64,000 bases of DNA. It comes from Citrus sinensis. Lineage: Eukaryota; Streptophyta; Magnoliopsida; Sapindales; Rutaceae. This document shows positions 22,304-33,700 of this stretch, piece after piece; the first letter of the stretch is position 1, and each line of letters begins with the position of its first letter. A program made the position numbers and the translations under genes. The stretch is taken from positions 3,078,001 through 3,142,000 of the forward strand of contig NC_068556.1 in NCBI RefSeq assembly GCF_022201045.2, written 5' to 3'. The notes below the pieces were generated by a model, which was given only the letters and a program-made list of their open reading frames with translations, ran no database searches and was not told the origin of the DNA.

Positions 22304-23159
22304 TCACCCCTCCTCATCCGTGCCATCCTTCTCACCTAACGGTTTACTGACAAGTCCCTTACAAGGACCATAAGCCTTGCAGCACTCAAGAAAATATATA
22401 AAATTAGCCATGTTCAAACCAGCAAGAAGCCAGTAGTAGTAATCATAATGACCCTTGTTGATGTTGCTAGGAATCCAGCCCCCGTTTCCTCCTCTCTTTG
22501 TAATATCATCGACTGTGTTCATTACAAAACTCGCTACCAAGCTCGCCACTGACATCCCCACTCCAAGAAGTGTGGAAGCTATGCTAGACATGCTTTTAGG
22601 CAATTCAATGTAATAGAATTCTGTCTGCCCAATCGCGTTGAAAGCTGCAGCCAATCCGCAGAGCACGAGATAAGGTAACAGCCACATTGCCGACATTTTC
22701 ACCACACCTCGCGGGTCATCTGAAATGCCCTCACTGATTGCAGTTTCGCGGCGAATACCCTCTACAATTGCCCATGCTGCCATTGATGCAGTACAACAAA
22801 GTAATCCAATCCCCAGTCTCTGTTTCACGGTTAATTGACACGGTTTTCCTTTGATTTTCGAAGCTAAAGGCAGAAGGATACGATCGTAGAAACCAATCCA
22901 TAATGTTACGGTGATAACTGGAAATATAATGAAGGAGCCTGAAGGGATTTCGAAGTTAGGAGAAATGTGTCGGTCCATGGAGCTTGCCTGGAGTACAAGA
23001 AATGAACTCTGACTCATGGTCCCGGCAAGAATTATTCCTGTAGACCACATTGGAATTATCTTGATCAATGCTTTTAACTCCTCCACTTGATCAACCGTAC
23101 GAAGACTCCAGGGCATTGTGGTCGAGTCTTCTTCGGGATGCCTGATCGATGATACAAGC

Positions 23160-23469
23160 TGTTGGAAAGTTAAGATTTGCAACTGTAAAGTGTGTTTGGG
23201 AACTAAGAAAATGAAAAGAATACTTTGAAGTTTTATTTCATATAATTCTTGATTACAAACCAAAGTAAATCAATATTAGCTTATATACAAAAACTAGAAT
23301 AAGAGAGCTAAACTTATTAAGTAAGCTTAACTACAAAACAGAATGAAAAGCATGCTACAACAAACTTGCTGAGCTGGCAAAGCTTCTTAACAGACTCTGC
23401 TGATTTCTGCTTTGACTCACACGTGCTGACTGAGCTGATCCTTTGACTGCAGCATGAGCTTCCTTAACA
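23160..23469 (-). repeat. Copia 3' LTR
   Basis: 310 bases, TG...CA ends. It differs from the other LTR at the fourth-fifth base (plus strand TGTTGG against TGTTTG) and at one site within 'CTTAACTACAAAA' against 'CTTAACGACAAAA'. The polyprotein stop (23,357-23,355) falls inside it. Confidence 0.97.
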
Positions 23470-26400
23470 GCCCCCCTCAAACTCAAGGGGCATGTTTGCA
23501 CATTGAGTTTGGCTCGAAAATAATTGAAATGGATAAAAGTGAGTGGCTTAATCAAGATGTCTGCAATCTGTTCTTCACTGGGAATGTATCTGATTTCCAG
23601 TTCTTTGGCTAAGACTTTATCTCTAATGAAGTGCATGTCTAATTCAATATGTTTTGTTCTTGAATGATAGACAGGATTCTTAGCTAGTTCTATTGCACTG
23701 ACATTATCACACCAGATCATAGGAAGGGAGGAACATTCAATACCAAGTTCATCAAACAGTGACTGAATCCATGAGATTTCTGCACTTGCAGCTGCAAGGG
23801 CTCTGTACTCACTCTCTGCACTGGACCTAGCAACCACTGACTGTTTCTTGGATGACCAAGATATCAAGTTACTTCCCAAATAAATGCAATAAGCACCTGT
23901 TGATTTCCTGTCATCAATGTCACAAGCCCAATCTGCATCAGTGTAACCTGAGAGCTTCATTTCTCCTTCTGTGGAAAACTTTAAACCAAAATCTTCAGTC
24001 TCCTTTAGATATCTAAGAACTCTTTTGCATGCAAGGATATGTTGAAGTGTAGGTGATGACACATACTGACTTAGCTTGTGTACTGCATAAGCTATTTCTG
24101 GTCTTGTTAGGACTAAATACTGCAACCCTCCAACAAGACTTCTGTAACCAGTAGGATCTTCAACATACTGACCCAAATGACTCTTAGCTTCTTTCTGGAG
24201 CTTTACTCCTGTCACCATTGGAGTGTCACACCCTTTACACTCTAACATATCAGCTTTACTCAACAGATCCCTGATATATTTTCTCTGAGACAGGTAAATA
24301 TTATCTACAGCATAAGAGACTTCTATACCAAGAAAATACGACAGTTTCCCCAAGTCTTTCAGAGCAAACACTTGACTGAATTCCAAAATAAATTGCTCCA
24401 GCTCAGCACTATTAGGACCTGTGATCAGTATATCATCAACATATATCAAAACAAAAATTATTGAGCCCTGTTTTCCTTTACAGAACAAGGATGTATCAGC
24501 TCTTGATTTTCTGAATCCCCACTTGATAACTAGACTATCTCTCAACTTATCATACCAAGCTCTTGGAGCTTGTTTTAAGCCATATAAAGCCTTCTTAAGT
24601 TTGCAGACATAGCTAGGCTTCTGCAGATCAACAAACCCCTCAGGCTGACACATATAAACATCTTCTGTCAACTCCCCATTTAAGAATGCATTATTTACAT
24701 CCACTTGCCTAATTGTCCATTTATGCATTGCAGCTAAACTCAACATAATTCTCACTGTAGAAGATTTCACAACAGGACTGAATGTTTCAAAATAATCTAC
24801 ACCCTCTGTTTGTTGAAAACCTTTTGCAACTAACCGAGCTTTATACTTAGCTATGCTTCCATCACTGTTTTGTTTGACTCTAAACACCCACTTATTGCCT
24901 ACAACTTTGTGTTCAGATGAAGATGGAACTAATAACCAAGTCTCATTCCTGATTAGAGCCTCATACTCATCACTCATGGCTTGATGCCAGTTCTTATCAC
25001 TGAGAGCTTCTTGGACTGTATCAGGTTCTTTATTGACTAAAGCTGCTGTATATAATTTTGGCTTGAAGATACCAGATTTGGATCTGGTAATCATTTGGTG
25101 AAAAGGTTTCTGAGTCTGGTTTGTGTTTAAGGCATCAGGGATAGTAATTTGTGGCTCAAACTGTTGTTGGGAAGTTATGTGAGGTGGTGAAGTTTCTATT
25201 AAAGAATGATTAGGTATCTCATGATGTAAAATATTTGTATGTAAAGATGATGAAGATACCTGTTCACTGCTTGCTGAGTCTGCTGAGAAATTTTCTTCAA
25301 GACTGCTATCAGAGGTAGAAAGTGTTGATAGATGAAAGATTTGTTGCTGAGTGAAAGATGACACAGGAATTTCAGATGAGGATGTATTTTTAGAAGAAAA
25401 GTTGTTGTTGGTCAGATAAGGAAATGTAGTTTCATCAAAGATCACATGTCTAAGTATATGAACCTTTCCTGAACTTGTCAAACACTTGTAACCTTTATGA
25501 GATGGGCTGTATCCAATAAAGATGCATTTTCTTGTATGAAAATCAAACTTATGCTTGTTAAAATCCCTCAAATATGGATAACAAAGGCAACCAAAACATT
25601 TTAAGAAGCTGTAATCTGGTTTGTGTTTAAATAATTTCTCATAAGGAGACACAAACTTTAGCACAGGGGTAGGCAATCTATTTATATGATAAACTGCAGT
25701 GTGAATAGCATCCCACCAAAACCTAAAGGGCAGATCAGCTTGAGCTAATAATGTCAATCCCAATTCTACTATATGTCTATGCTTTCTCTCAACCAAACCA
25801 TTCTGATGGTGAGTATATGGACATGAATGTCGAAATATGATCCCATTTTGATTCAAGAAATCAGTGAACACTCTATATTCTTCCCCCCAGTCAGATTGCA
25901 ACATCTTGACTTTAGCACTGAACTGGTTTTCTACTTGGAGTTTAAAAAGTTTAAAGACTGCAAAAGCATCTGACTTAAGCTTGAGAGGGTAAATCCAAGT
26001 GTATCTACTGTAGTCATCCACAAAACTGATATAATATTTGTACCCATTCCTAGAAACAGTAGGTGAAGGCCCCCAAATGTCAGTATATACCAGTTCCAGA
26101 ACTTGTGTACTTTTAGTTTCAGTAATGGGAAAATGTTGTTTATGAGTCTTTCCTAATTGACAAGCATCACAGAGAGAAGATGAAAGAGTTTTAGAAGAGA
26201 CTTTAAATTGCTTACAAGACTTAAGCAAATGCATCAATATTGCTGAATTTGGATGACCAAACCTTCTATGCAATAAGGTCAGATCATCAGGTTTTTGATT
26301 ACAACCATTTGAGAATGAGTTATTACAAGTTGTAGTAAAAGCACTACAATTTTGATGAACAGAAGAAACATTTGAAATTGACAGCATAGAAACTGGCTTA

Positions 26401-28145
26401 TTTATCTGAGATTGTGACAGATGAGATGTAGGGGAGGAAGACTGAGACTTAGGTTTCAATAGCAGCTTGTAGAGACCTTTCTCAGCAGAACCCTGCAGAA
26501 GAACCTGTCCCTTCATGTCCTTTACAAAACAAAAATTTCCACAGAATTCAACAGAGAGAGGATTATCAGAGGTGAGTTTAGAAATGCTTAACAAATTTTT
26601 AGTTATTGAAGGAACAAATAACATGTCTTTAAGTGCTATAACAGGATGTGAAGAATGACAGTTTGAAACTCTAAATGATAAGAAAGCATGTCCAACATGA
26701 TAGATAGATAACCCTTTACCATTTCCAATGATGAGCTGATCATTACCTTTATACTCCTCTCTGAGCTGCAGATTTTCCATATTATTTGTTAAATGGTGAG
26801 TAGCTCCACTATCCAAATACCAGCCATCATCAGCAACTCCTTCAAAATTTGCCATATATGCAGCTCCAGAATTGTAAGCATCACCTCCAGAATAAGGATA
26901 AGCTCCAGAAGTAGGATGAAAGTTTGGTGGCATATAGTTGAAACAATCATATTCTTCACAGCTGGGATGTGAATTGAAACTCTCAAAATTAGCAAAGTAT
27001 GCAGATCTTGGCCCTTTTCCTTTATTAAAATTTCTTGGGGTAGGAGTATAGTCTTCTATAAATCTATGCCAGCAGATGTCAGCTGTATGACCAGCTTTGA
27101 AACAGATCTGACAAGTGGTTTCTTCCATAGCTCCAGTAGATCCTGTTGATCCATTCATTCCAACAAAACCATTTCTAGTGAATGGAGACATATTTCTTGG
27201 TGATTGAGAAGAAAAATTATGAGCACTATTTTGACCAGGAAACTGTCCTCTGCCATTTCCACCCCTGAAGTTTCCATTAAACACTCTTTGTGGACCAAAA
27301 TTTCCTCTTCCAAATCCATGAGTTCTATTACCAATATTGCCAAAACTACCACCAAAATATCCACCTCTTCTGAAATTACCTCTAGCTTGACCATAGAAAG
27401 CTCTAGGATAACATGTGTTAGCATAAGCATAGTTTGCATTAAACATATTCTTATCATCCTGTTCTTGTTCAAGCCTGGTTTCATGTGTTAACAACAATGC
27501 ATAAGCATCATCAAATTCCATTTTAGAACCAGTTATGAAGGTTGCTATATCACGATAGCCTGATCCTAATCCATTCAGTATTGTTAACATCAGATCTTTC
27601 TCTGTTATTGGACTACCAGCACTAGTGAGTTTATCAGCAATGGATTTCATCTTAATACAGTAATCTTCAATGCTTAATGCCTCTTTCTTTATTGTATTCA
27701 ACTCATATCTAAGCTGAAGTACTCTAGCTTCAAATTGAACTCCAAACTTCTTTTCTAAGGTTTTCCATGCATCAAACGAGCTTACACAATTAATAACAAG
27801 ACTAAGATTACCTTCATTGATTGCTGATAACAGCCATCCAAGTAAGGTTTGATCCTGTGACCTCCAATTTTGATATTCTGGATTATCGATTTCTTGAGCA
27901 GATCCATCAGCTCTAGCGAGTAGTAACTTTTCTTCTGGTGCTGGTTTGGTTCCATCTATGAAGCCTTCCAATCGATTTCCTCTGATCGATGCTAGCACTT
28001 GTGATCGCCAAAGCAGATAATTGGATCTATCTAACTTGATCGGAGTGTTGAATGAAAAATTGATCTGACTTATATTTGCTGTTGTTATATTTCTGGAATT
28101 CATTTGTTGATTACTAGAGCTTGCTCTGTTTGGCTCTGATACCAT
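23355..28145 (-). CDS. Copia gag-pol polyprotein, 1,596 aa, intact
   Basis: Uninterrupted. Order typical of Copia: gag ('LDRSNYLLWRSQVLASI' at about residue 37), CCHC knuckle 'CQICFKAGHTADIC' (about 343), aspartic protease 'WYLDSGATHHLT' (about 440), integrase with HHCC zinc site ('HRRFGHP', 'CDACQLGKTHKQHF') and D,D,E core ('YTDIWGP', 'LQSDWGEEY', 'HQNGLVERKHR'), reverse transcriptase ('ALYGLKQAPRAWY', 'LIYVDDILITG' near 1,237), RNase H ('GYTDADWA', 'SSAESEYRALA', 'IWCDNVSAIELA'). Two positions look unusual: 'QSDWGEEY', where the family usually has QSDGGGEY, and 'ADILIKPL' for the usual ADIFTKPL; catalytic Asp and Glu are present. The first ATG uses the last LTR base and the primer site, giving 'MVSEPNR'; the next Met ('MNSRNITT') is an alternative start. 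Confidence 0.97.
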   Translation of the reverse strand: MVSEPNRASSSNQQMNSRNITTANISQINFSFNTPIKLDRSNYLLWRSQVLASIRGNRLEGFIDGTKPAPEEKLLLARADGSAQEIDNPEYQNWRSQDQTLLGWLLSAINEGNLSLVINCVSSFDAWKTLEKKFGVQFEARVLQLRYELNTIKKEALSIEDYCIKMKSIADKLTSAGSPITEKDLMLTILNGLGSGYRDIATFITGSKMEFDDAYALLLTHETRLEQEQDDKNMFNANYAYANTCYPRAFYGQARGNFRRGGYFGGSFGNIGNRTHGFGRGNFGPQRVFNGNFRGGNGRGQFPGQNSAHNFSSQSPRNMSPFTRNGFVGMNGSTGSTGAMEETTCQICFKAGHTADICWHRFIEDYTPTPRNFNKGKGPRSAYFANFESFNSHPSCEEYDCFNYMPPNFHPTSGAYPYSGGDAYNSGAAYMANFEGVADDGWYLDSGATHHLTNNMENLQLREEYKGNDQLIIGNGKGLSIYHVGHAFLSFRVSNCHSSHPVIALKDMLFVPSITKNLLSISKLTSDNPLSVEFCGNFCFVKDMKGQVLLQGSAEKGLYKLLLKPKSQSSSPTSHLSQSQINKPVSMLSISNVSSVHQNCSAFTTTCNNSFSNGCNQKPDDLTLLHRRFGHPNSAILMHLLKSCKQFKVSSKTLSSSLCDACQLGKTHKQHFPITETKSTQVLELVYTDIWGPSPTVSRNGYKYYISFVDDYSRYTWIYPLKLKSDAFAVFKLFKLQVENQFSAKVKMLQSDWGEEYRVFTDFLNQNGIIFRHSCPYTHHQNGLVERKHRHIVELGLTLLAQADLPFRFWWDAIHTAVYHINRLPTPVLKFVSPYEKLFKHKPDYSFLKCFGCLCYPYLRDFNKHKFDFHTRKCIFIGYSPSHKGYKCLTSSGKVHILRHVIFDETTFPYLTNNNFSSKNTSSSEIPVSSFTQQQIFHLSTLSTSDSSLEENFSADSASSEQVSSSSLHTNILHHEIPNHSLIETSPPHITSQQQFEPQITIPDALNTNQTQKPFHQMITRSKSGIFKPKLYTAALVNKEPDTVQEALSDKNWHQAMSDEYEALIRNETWLLVPSSSEHKVVGNKWVFRVKQNSDGSIAKYKARLVAKGFQQTEGVDYFETFSPVVKSSTVRIMLSLAAMHKWTIRQVDVNNAFLNGELTEDVYMCQPEGFVDLQKPSYVCKLKKALYGLKQAPRAWYDKLRDSLVIKWGFRKSRADTSLFCKGKQGSIIFVLIYVDDILITGPNSAELEQFILEFSQVFALKDLGKLSYFLGIEVSYAVDNIYLSQRKYIRDLLSKADMLECKGCDTPMVTGVKLQKEAKSHLGQYVEDPTGYRSLVGGLQYLVLTRPEIAYAVHKLSQYVSSPTLQHILACKRVLRYLKETEDFGLKFSTEGEMKLSGYTDADWACDIDDRKSTGAYCIYLGSNLISWSSKKQSVVARSSAESEYRALAAASAEISWIQSLFDELGIECSSLPMIWCDNVSAIELAKNPVYHSRTKHIELDMHFIRDKVLAKELEIRYIPSEEQIADILIKPLTFIHFNYFRAKLNVQTCPLSLRGAVKEAHAAVKGSAQSARVSQSRNQQSLLRSFASSASLL
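28132..28144 (-). promoter_or_regulatory. Copia tRNA-Met primer-binding site
   Basis: TGGTATCAGAGCC on the minus strand, immediately after the 5' LTR. It is the same primer specificity as the pararetrovirus at 5,898. Confidence 0.92.
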
Positions 28146-28454
28146 GTTTGAAAGTTAAGATTTGCAACTGTAAAGTGTGTTTGGGAACTAAGAAAATGAA
28201 AAGAATACTTTGAAGTTTTATTTCATATAATTCTTGATTACAAACCAAAGTAAATCAATATTAGCTTATATACAAAAACTAGAATAAGAGAGCTAAACTT
28301 ATTAAGTAAGCTTAACGACAAAACAGAATGAAAAGCATGCTACAACAAACTTGCTGAGCTGGCAAAGCTTCTTAACAGACTCTGCTGATTTCTGCTTTGA
28401 CTCACACGTGCTGACTGAGCTGATCCTTTGACTGCAGCATGAGCTTCCTTAACA
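28145..28454 (-). repeat. Copia 5' LTR
   Basis: 310 bases, carrying promoter and start signals for the element on the minus strand. The primer-binding site begins at the very next base. Confidence 0.97.
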
Positions 28455-29585
28455 CAAGCTTTGTTCAAATACCTGGAAATTAAAGAAAATTTAGGTTAGA
28501 AATGCACAAAAGAGTTGTGTATTACAAAGTAAATTATTTCACTCACTTTTTAGTAGCACCTCAAAGCAACTGGTACCTTAAATTTTCACTTGGCACGAGA
28601 AGCATCGATCCTTTTCTCTTATGGTACATTTCTTCTGTTGCTTGAGATGACAACTTCATATTTCGATTTTTATACGAGGCCACAATGACTTGAATTAATC
28701 CAGATATCAAGCTTGTGTTAGCTTTCGGCTTGACATAAAAAGGAGAGGCCGTGAAGAAAGAAAGAGCCGATAACAACATTATCACAGCAGGAATTCCAAA
28801 CCCTACCTTCTAACCCAAGTTATCTTGAATATAAACAATAAAAGTTGCAGAAAGCATGGAACCAGCGGCGATTGAGACATAATACCAGCTAAAGTAGCTC
28901 TGCAAGGCACCTGCATTTTTGGCGCCGTTTCCCTTGTCCAATTGATCGGCACCAAAAACTAAAGAGGATGCCCGTATGCTGCCGCCTCCAAGTGACATGA
29001 GACCAAAAGCCGAATACAAAAGCATCAATTGGGACGCTGTAGCGGATTCACAACCGCTTCTCATTTGGTCACAAACAGGAGGCTTTGCTTGTGGGAAAAT
29101 TGCCGTAAACCACAAAAGAACCATCCCCCGGTATACGACAGCAACACGTCTAATCGATCATTTATTCCTTTAATCTATATTTTATATAAGGATTTTGTAT
29201 AATTTGGAAGTGAAAGATTACCAAAAGGCTAATGATGCATCCGAAACCGATCATCGGGTACCGACCCATACAAGAATCGGCAAGAAAGGCCCCAAGAATC
29301 GGGACAAAATTAGTCGCAGCTGTCCAGATGAAGAGTACGTTTGTTGCTGCAGTTGTTTCCATGTTATATTCTCTACACAGATACAGTATCATGTTTGGCA
29401 TCAGTCCGTTACTCGCCATGTTCTCAAATGCTTCGTTCGTTGTCCAAGAGGAGAACCCCAAAAAAAAAAACAAAAGAATAATAATAATAATATAATTGAT
29501 CAAAGAATATAAAAACACTTATGCACAGATAGAAGTGGGTATTGGAGGCTAGCTTATAATTACCAATGATGAAAGGCAAGGTTCC

Positions 29586-30731
29586 ATTTGATTCTTCACT
29601 CTCTGTTTGTAGAGACTAGAGACTAGAGACTATTATATATTCGGACTTCGGAGTGATAAGTGCTAACATGTGGTTATCTCTGATACAAAGTTAAAGATTG
29701 ATGCTACCAATTAACTAATCAAACGTGGAGCTTACGAAGAAACCTGTCTTATCACTTTTTGCCAAATTTTAGCCTAGCGGAAAGGCAGCAGCACTCACGA
29801 TTATGCGAGATGCGGTTCCAGTATATGGCGACTCTAGTGATATTCGATTTGCCTACTTATCTCAGCAGCAGTCCCTTTCTATTTAAAATCTATTTATTTC
29901 TGAAATTACTTTTATTAAAAAAAAATAGTGATTTTTTTATTTTTTATTTTTATATAAACTTCTTTCTCATTTGCTCTCCCTCTCTTATGTTGGATGATTA
30001 ATTTGATCAAAGAAAGAGGATTAATTAGCCCCTGCCAGTGGTCCTCATTATTGTGTCCAACTCCTAGGTATGCCGATTTGTCACTCAAGATGTACAGCAT
30101 AGAGAGCTCTTGGAATACTAAAAACATATGACCTTCGTCTGATTAGAAGAAAATGACAGGGAAAAAAGAAAAGAAAAGAAGAATGATGAAGGCAATGCAG
30201 TCAAGGTGGAAGTGAGAGGTTCCCAGATGACAGATTTGCCGCAATTCATTCCTAATCCAGGAAATTTAGAAGAGAGCAAATAAGAAAGATTAGGGAAAAG
30301 AAGGTTTAATTGTTTTCTAATGAAGGTAATTTGGGAAATAAATGCAGTTAACTAGAAAAAAAAGGCTGATGAGATTTAAAAAGAAGGGGACAACAAATAT
30401 CGCCACTTCAGACAAATTAATTTGTTTTTGGGCTTTTTAATACATGATGTTGGGCCAAAGAACAGCCCAAGTGGCCCATTTATAAAACGACACCGACCTC
30501 CGTAAGACGGTTAACATGCTGCCTGAAGCCCATTTAATTTGGAATCACAAGAGTTCCCCCAGTGGCCGATTATCTTCAGCTTTAATCTGCCCCTCAAACC
30601 CTAGAAAATAGAAAGAAGTAGAACCAGAAATACCACTAGATAGCCCTGTCATTTAGATAAATCTTTATAAGGTTTTGTTCCTTTCTTAATTTCACTTCTG
30701 CTCTAGTCTTTGAGAAATTAAATCAAGAATC
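29586..30731. other. Spacer and SF3B1 upstream region
   Basis: No gene is seen in 29,586-30,400. From 30,420 the sequence becomes promoter-like (site II motifs, telo-box; listed separately). Confidence 0.55.
30429..30604 (+). promoter_or_regulatory. Site II cluster and telo-box upstream of SF3B1
   Basis: TGGGCY motifs in either orientation at 30,429, 30,451, 30,464, 30,473 and 30,527, and AAACCCTA at 30,597-30,604. The pair of site II elements (bound by TCP factors) with a telo-box is a known signature of plant genes for ribosome and RNA-processing functions active in dividing cells. It lies about 130-300 bases before the start codon. Confidence 0.65.
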
Positions 30732-33700
30732 ATGGACCCAGAAATCGCGAAGACGCAAGAAGAACGACGACGAATGGAGCAAGAGCTCGCATCACTTACC
30801 TCTCTGACCTTCGATCGCGATCTCTACGGCGGGACCGACCGCGATGCTTACGTCAGTTCGATTCCTGTCAACGACGAGGACGATGCCAATGTCGACTCCA
30901 TGGATTCTGAGGTTGCTCGGAAACTCGCGTCTTACACGGCCCCCAAGTCCCTCTTAAATGAGATGCCACGTGGAGGCGACGACGATGGTAGTAATGATAA
31001 CTTAGGGTTTAAGAAGCCGGGCAGGATTATTGACCGTGAGGATGAGTATAGGAGACGGAGGTTGCAGCGCGTGATTTCGCCGGAGAGGCATGACGCGTTT
31101 GCAGCGGGGGAGAAGACGCCTGATCCGAGTGTGAGGACTTATGTTGAAGTGATGAGAGAGCAAGCTCATATGAGAGAGAGGGAGGAAACTTTGAAACAGA
31201 TTGCTCAGAAGAAGAAGGAAGAGGAAGAAGCTGCCAAAGCTGAAAGTGGGTCCAAAAGAAGGAATAGGTGGGATCAGTCCCAGGATGAGGCCGTTCCAGC
31301 ACCTGCCAAGAAGGCTAAACCAGAAGCAGCCTCATCGGATTGGGACTTACCGGATTCGACACCAGGTGTGAGTGGTCGATGGGACGCAACTCCCACGCCT
31401 GGAAGAGTGTCTGATGCGACTCCGTCTGCTGGGAGACGAAACAGATGGGATGAGACACCGACACCTGGAAGGGTGGCTGATTCGGATGGTACCCCAGCCG
31501 GGGGTGTCACTCCGGGGGCCACTCCTGCTGGTATGACTTGGGACGCTACTCCTAAAGGCTTAGCCACGCCTACGCCAAAGCGGCAGCGTTCTAGGTGGGA
31601 TGAGACCCCTGCCACCATGGGCAGTGCCACCCCTATGGCTGGAGCCACGCCTGCGGCTGCTTATACTCCTGGTGTCACTCCTGTGGGTGCAGTTGACGTG
31701 GCAACTCCAACGCCCAGTGCTATTAATCTTCGTGGAGCACTTACGCCTGAGCAATATAATTTAATGAGATGGGAGAAGGATATTGAAGAAAGAAACCGGC
31801 CGTTAACTGATGAAGAGCTTGATGCTATGTTTCCTCAAGAAGGGTATAAGATTTTGGATCCACCACCATCCTATGTGCCAATAAGGACTCCAGCCAGGAA
31901 ATTGTTAGCAACTCCTACACCATTAGGGACACCGCTGTACCAAATTCCTGAGGAGAATCGTGGGCAGCAGTTTGATGTGCCTAAAGAGGCGCCTGGCGGC
32001 TTGCCGTTTATGAAGCCGGAGGATTATCAGTACTTTGGGGCTTTGCTGAATGAGGATGAGGAGGAGGAGTTGTCGCCGGATGAGCAGAAAGAGAGAAAGA
32101 TTATGAAGCTTTTGTTGAAGGTTAAGAATGGCACTCCTCCACAGAGGAAGACTGCTTTGAGACAGCTTACTGACAAGGCAAGAGAGTTTGGTGCAGGTCC
32201 GTTGTTTAATCGTATTCTACCTTTACTTATGCAACCCACTTTAGAAGATCAGGAGAGGCATCTTTTGGTTAAGGTTATTGATAGGGTGCTGTATAAGTTA
32301 GATGAGTTGGTCAGGCCTTATGTGCATAAGATTCTTGTCGTTATTGAGCCTTTGTTGATTGATGAGGACTATTATGCCCGTGTGGAGGGAAGAGAAATTA
32401 TATCCAATCTGAGTAAGGCTGCGGGGTTGGCAACAATGATTGCTGCTATGCGTCCAGATATTGATAATATTGATGAGTATGTTAGGAACACAACTGCTAG
32501 GGCTTTCAGTGTTGTTGCTTCGGCTCTTGGGATTCCTGCTCTGTTACCCTTTTTGAAAGCCGTTTGCCAAAGTAAGAAATCTTGGCAAGCACGACACACT
32601 GGAATTAAGATTGTTCAGCAGATTGCTATCTTGATTGGCTGTGCTGTCCTTCCGCATCTTAGGTCTCTTGTGGAGATTATAGAACATGGTCTTAATGATG
32701 AAAATCAGAAGGTCAGGACGATTACGGCCTTGTCTCTAGCTGCTCTTGCCGAGGCGGCTGCCCCATATGGTATTGAGAGCTTTGACTCAGTCTTGAAGCC
32801 ATTGTGGAAGGGTATCAGGTCCCACCGTGGTAAGGTCTTGGCTGCATTTTTGAAGGCTATTGGTTTTATCATTCCTCTTATGGATGCACTGTATGCCAGC
32901 TACTATACTAAGGAAGTCATGTTTATTCTAATTCGTGAGTTCCAGTCTCCTGATGAAGAAATGAAGAAAATTGTGTTGAAAGTTGTGAAGCAGTGTGTGA
33001 GTACTGAGGGTGTGGAAGCGGATTATATTCGAAGTGATATTCTTCCAGAGTTCTTTCGCAATTTCTGGGTTAGAAGGATGGCTTTAGATAGGAGAAATTA
33101 TAAGCAGCTTGTGGAGACTACTGTGGAGATTGCAAACAAGGTTGGTGTTGCTGATATAGTAGGGAGAATTGTTGAGGATCTGAAAGATGAGAGTGAACCT
33201 TACAGGCGAATGGTTATGGAAACAATTGAGAAGGTGGTTGCAAACTTGGGCGCATCTGATATTGATGCTAGGTTGGAAGAGCTCCTTATTGATGGAATTC
33301 TGTATGCCTTCCAAGAGCAGACCAGTGATGATGCCAATGTGATGCTTAATGGTTTTGGTGCAGTTGTAAATTCTCTTGGGCAGAGAGTGAAACCTTACCT
33401 TCCGCAGATTTGTGGTACCATAAAGTGGCGTTTGAATAACAAAAGTGCTAAGGTGAGGCAGCAGGCAGCTGATCTTATTTCAAGGATTGCTGTGGTAATG
33501 AAGCAGTGCCACGAGGAGCAATTGATGGGTCACCTTGGTGTTGTATTGTACGAGTACTTGGGAGAAGAATATCCTGAAGTTCTGGGTTCAATTTTGGGAG
33601 CCCTGAAGGCCATTGTTAATGTTATTGGTATGACAAAGATGACCCCACCTATCAAGGATTTGCTTCCTAGATTGACTCCAATTTTGAAGAATAGACATGA

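Larger units (their letters stand above)
23160..28454 (-). mobile_element. Full-length Ty1/Copia LTR retrotransposon, young
   Basis: 5,295 bases with 310-base LTRs (23,160-23,469 and 28,145-28,454) that begin TG and end CA and differ at only two positions by my reading. The 5-bp target duplication CAAGC is at 23,155-23,159 and 28,455-28,459. On the minus strand, a tRNA-Met primer site TGGTATCAGAGCC directly follows the 5' LTR (28,144-28,132) and a purine tract 'TTGAGTTTGAGGGGGGC' directly precedes the 3' LTR. One uninterrupted polyprotein fills it. High LTR identity and an intact ORF point to recent insertion. It lies in exon 4 of the NPF pseudogene, same orientation. Confidence 0.98.
22304..29585 (-). 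pseudogene. NPF transporter pseudogene, tandem paralog disrupted by Copia
   Basis: The exons align one for one with the intact copy: exon 1 remnant 29,585-29,564, exon 2 29,439-29,222 (218 bases, same length), exon 3 29,127-28,577 (551 bases, same length), exon 4 28,472-28,455 plus 23,159-22,304. Lesions seen: exon 1 keeps only about 22 bases, so the start region is gone; the exon 2 acceptor is AA where the intact gene has AG; the exon 3 acceptor is GG; a TAG at 28,812-28,810 sits where the intact copy has Trp; a 4-base insertion near 23,143-23,150 shifts frame; and a 5.3-kb Copia element splits exon 4. The remaining exon 4 frame still reads well ('WSLRTVDQVEELKALIKIIP', 'GFYDRILLPLASKIKG') to TGA 22,306-22,304, so decay is moderate. 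It cannot make a transporter. Confidence 0.92.

Noticed and set aside
27155..27491. Open frames on both strands within the Copia gag region
   Set aside because: They are antisense or alternative-frame shadows of the intact 1,596-codon polyprotein.
31027..31754. Several long antisense open frames under the SF3B1 N-terminus
   Set aside because: They mirror the Thr/Pro/Gly repeats of the sense protein; no independent start context or family similarity.
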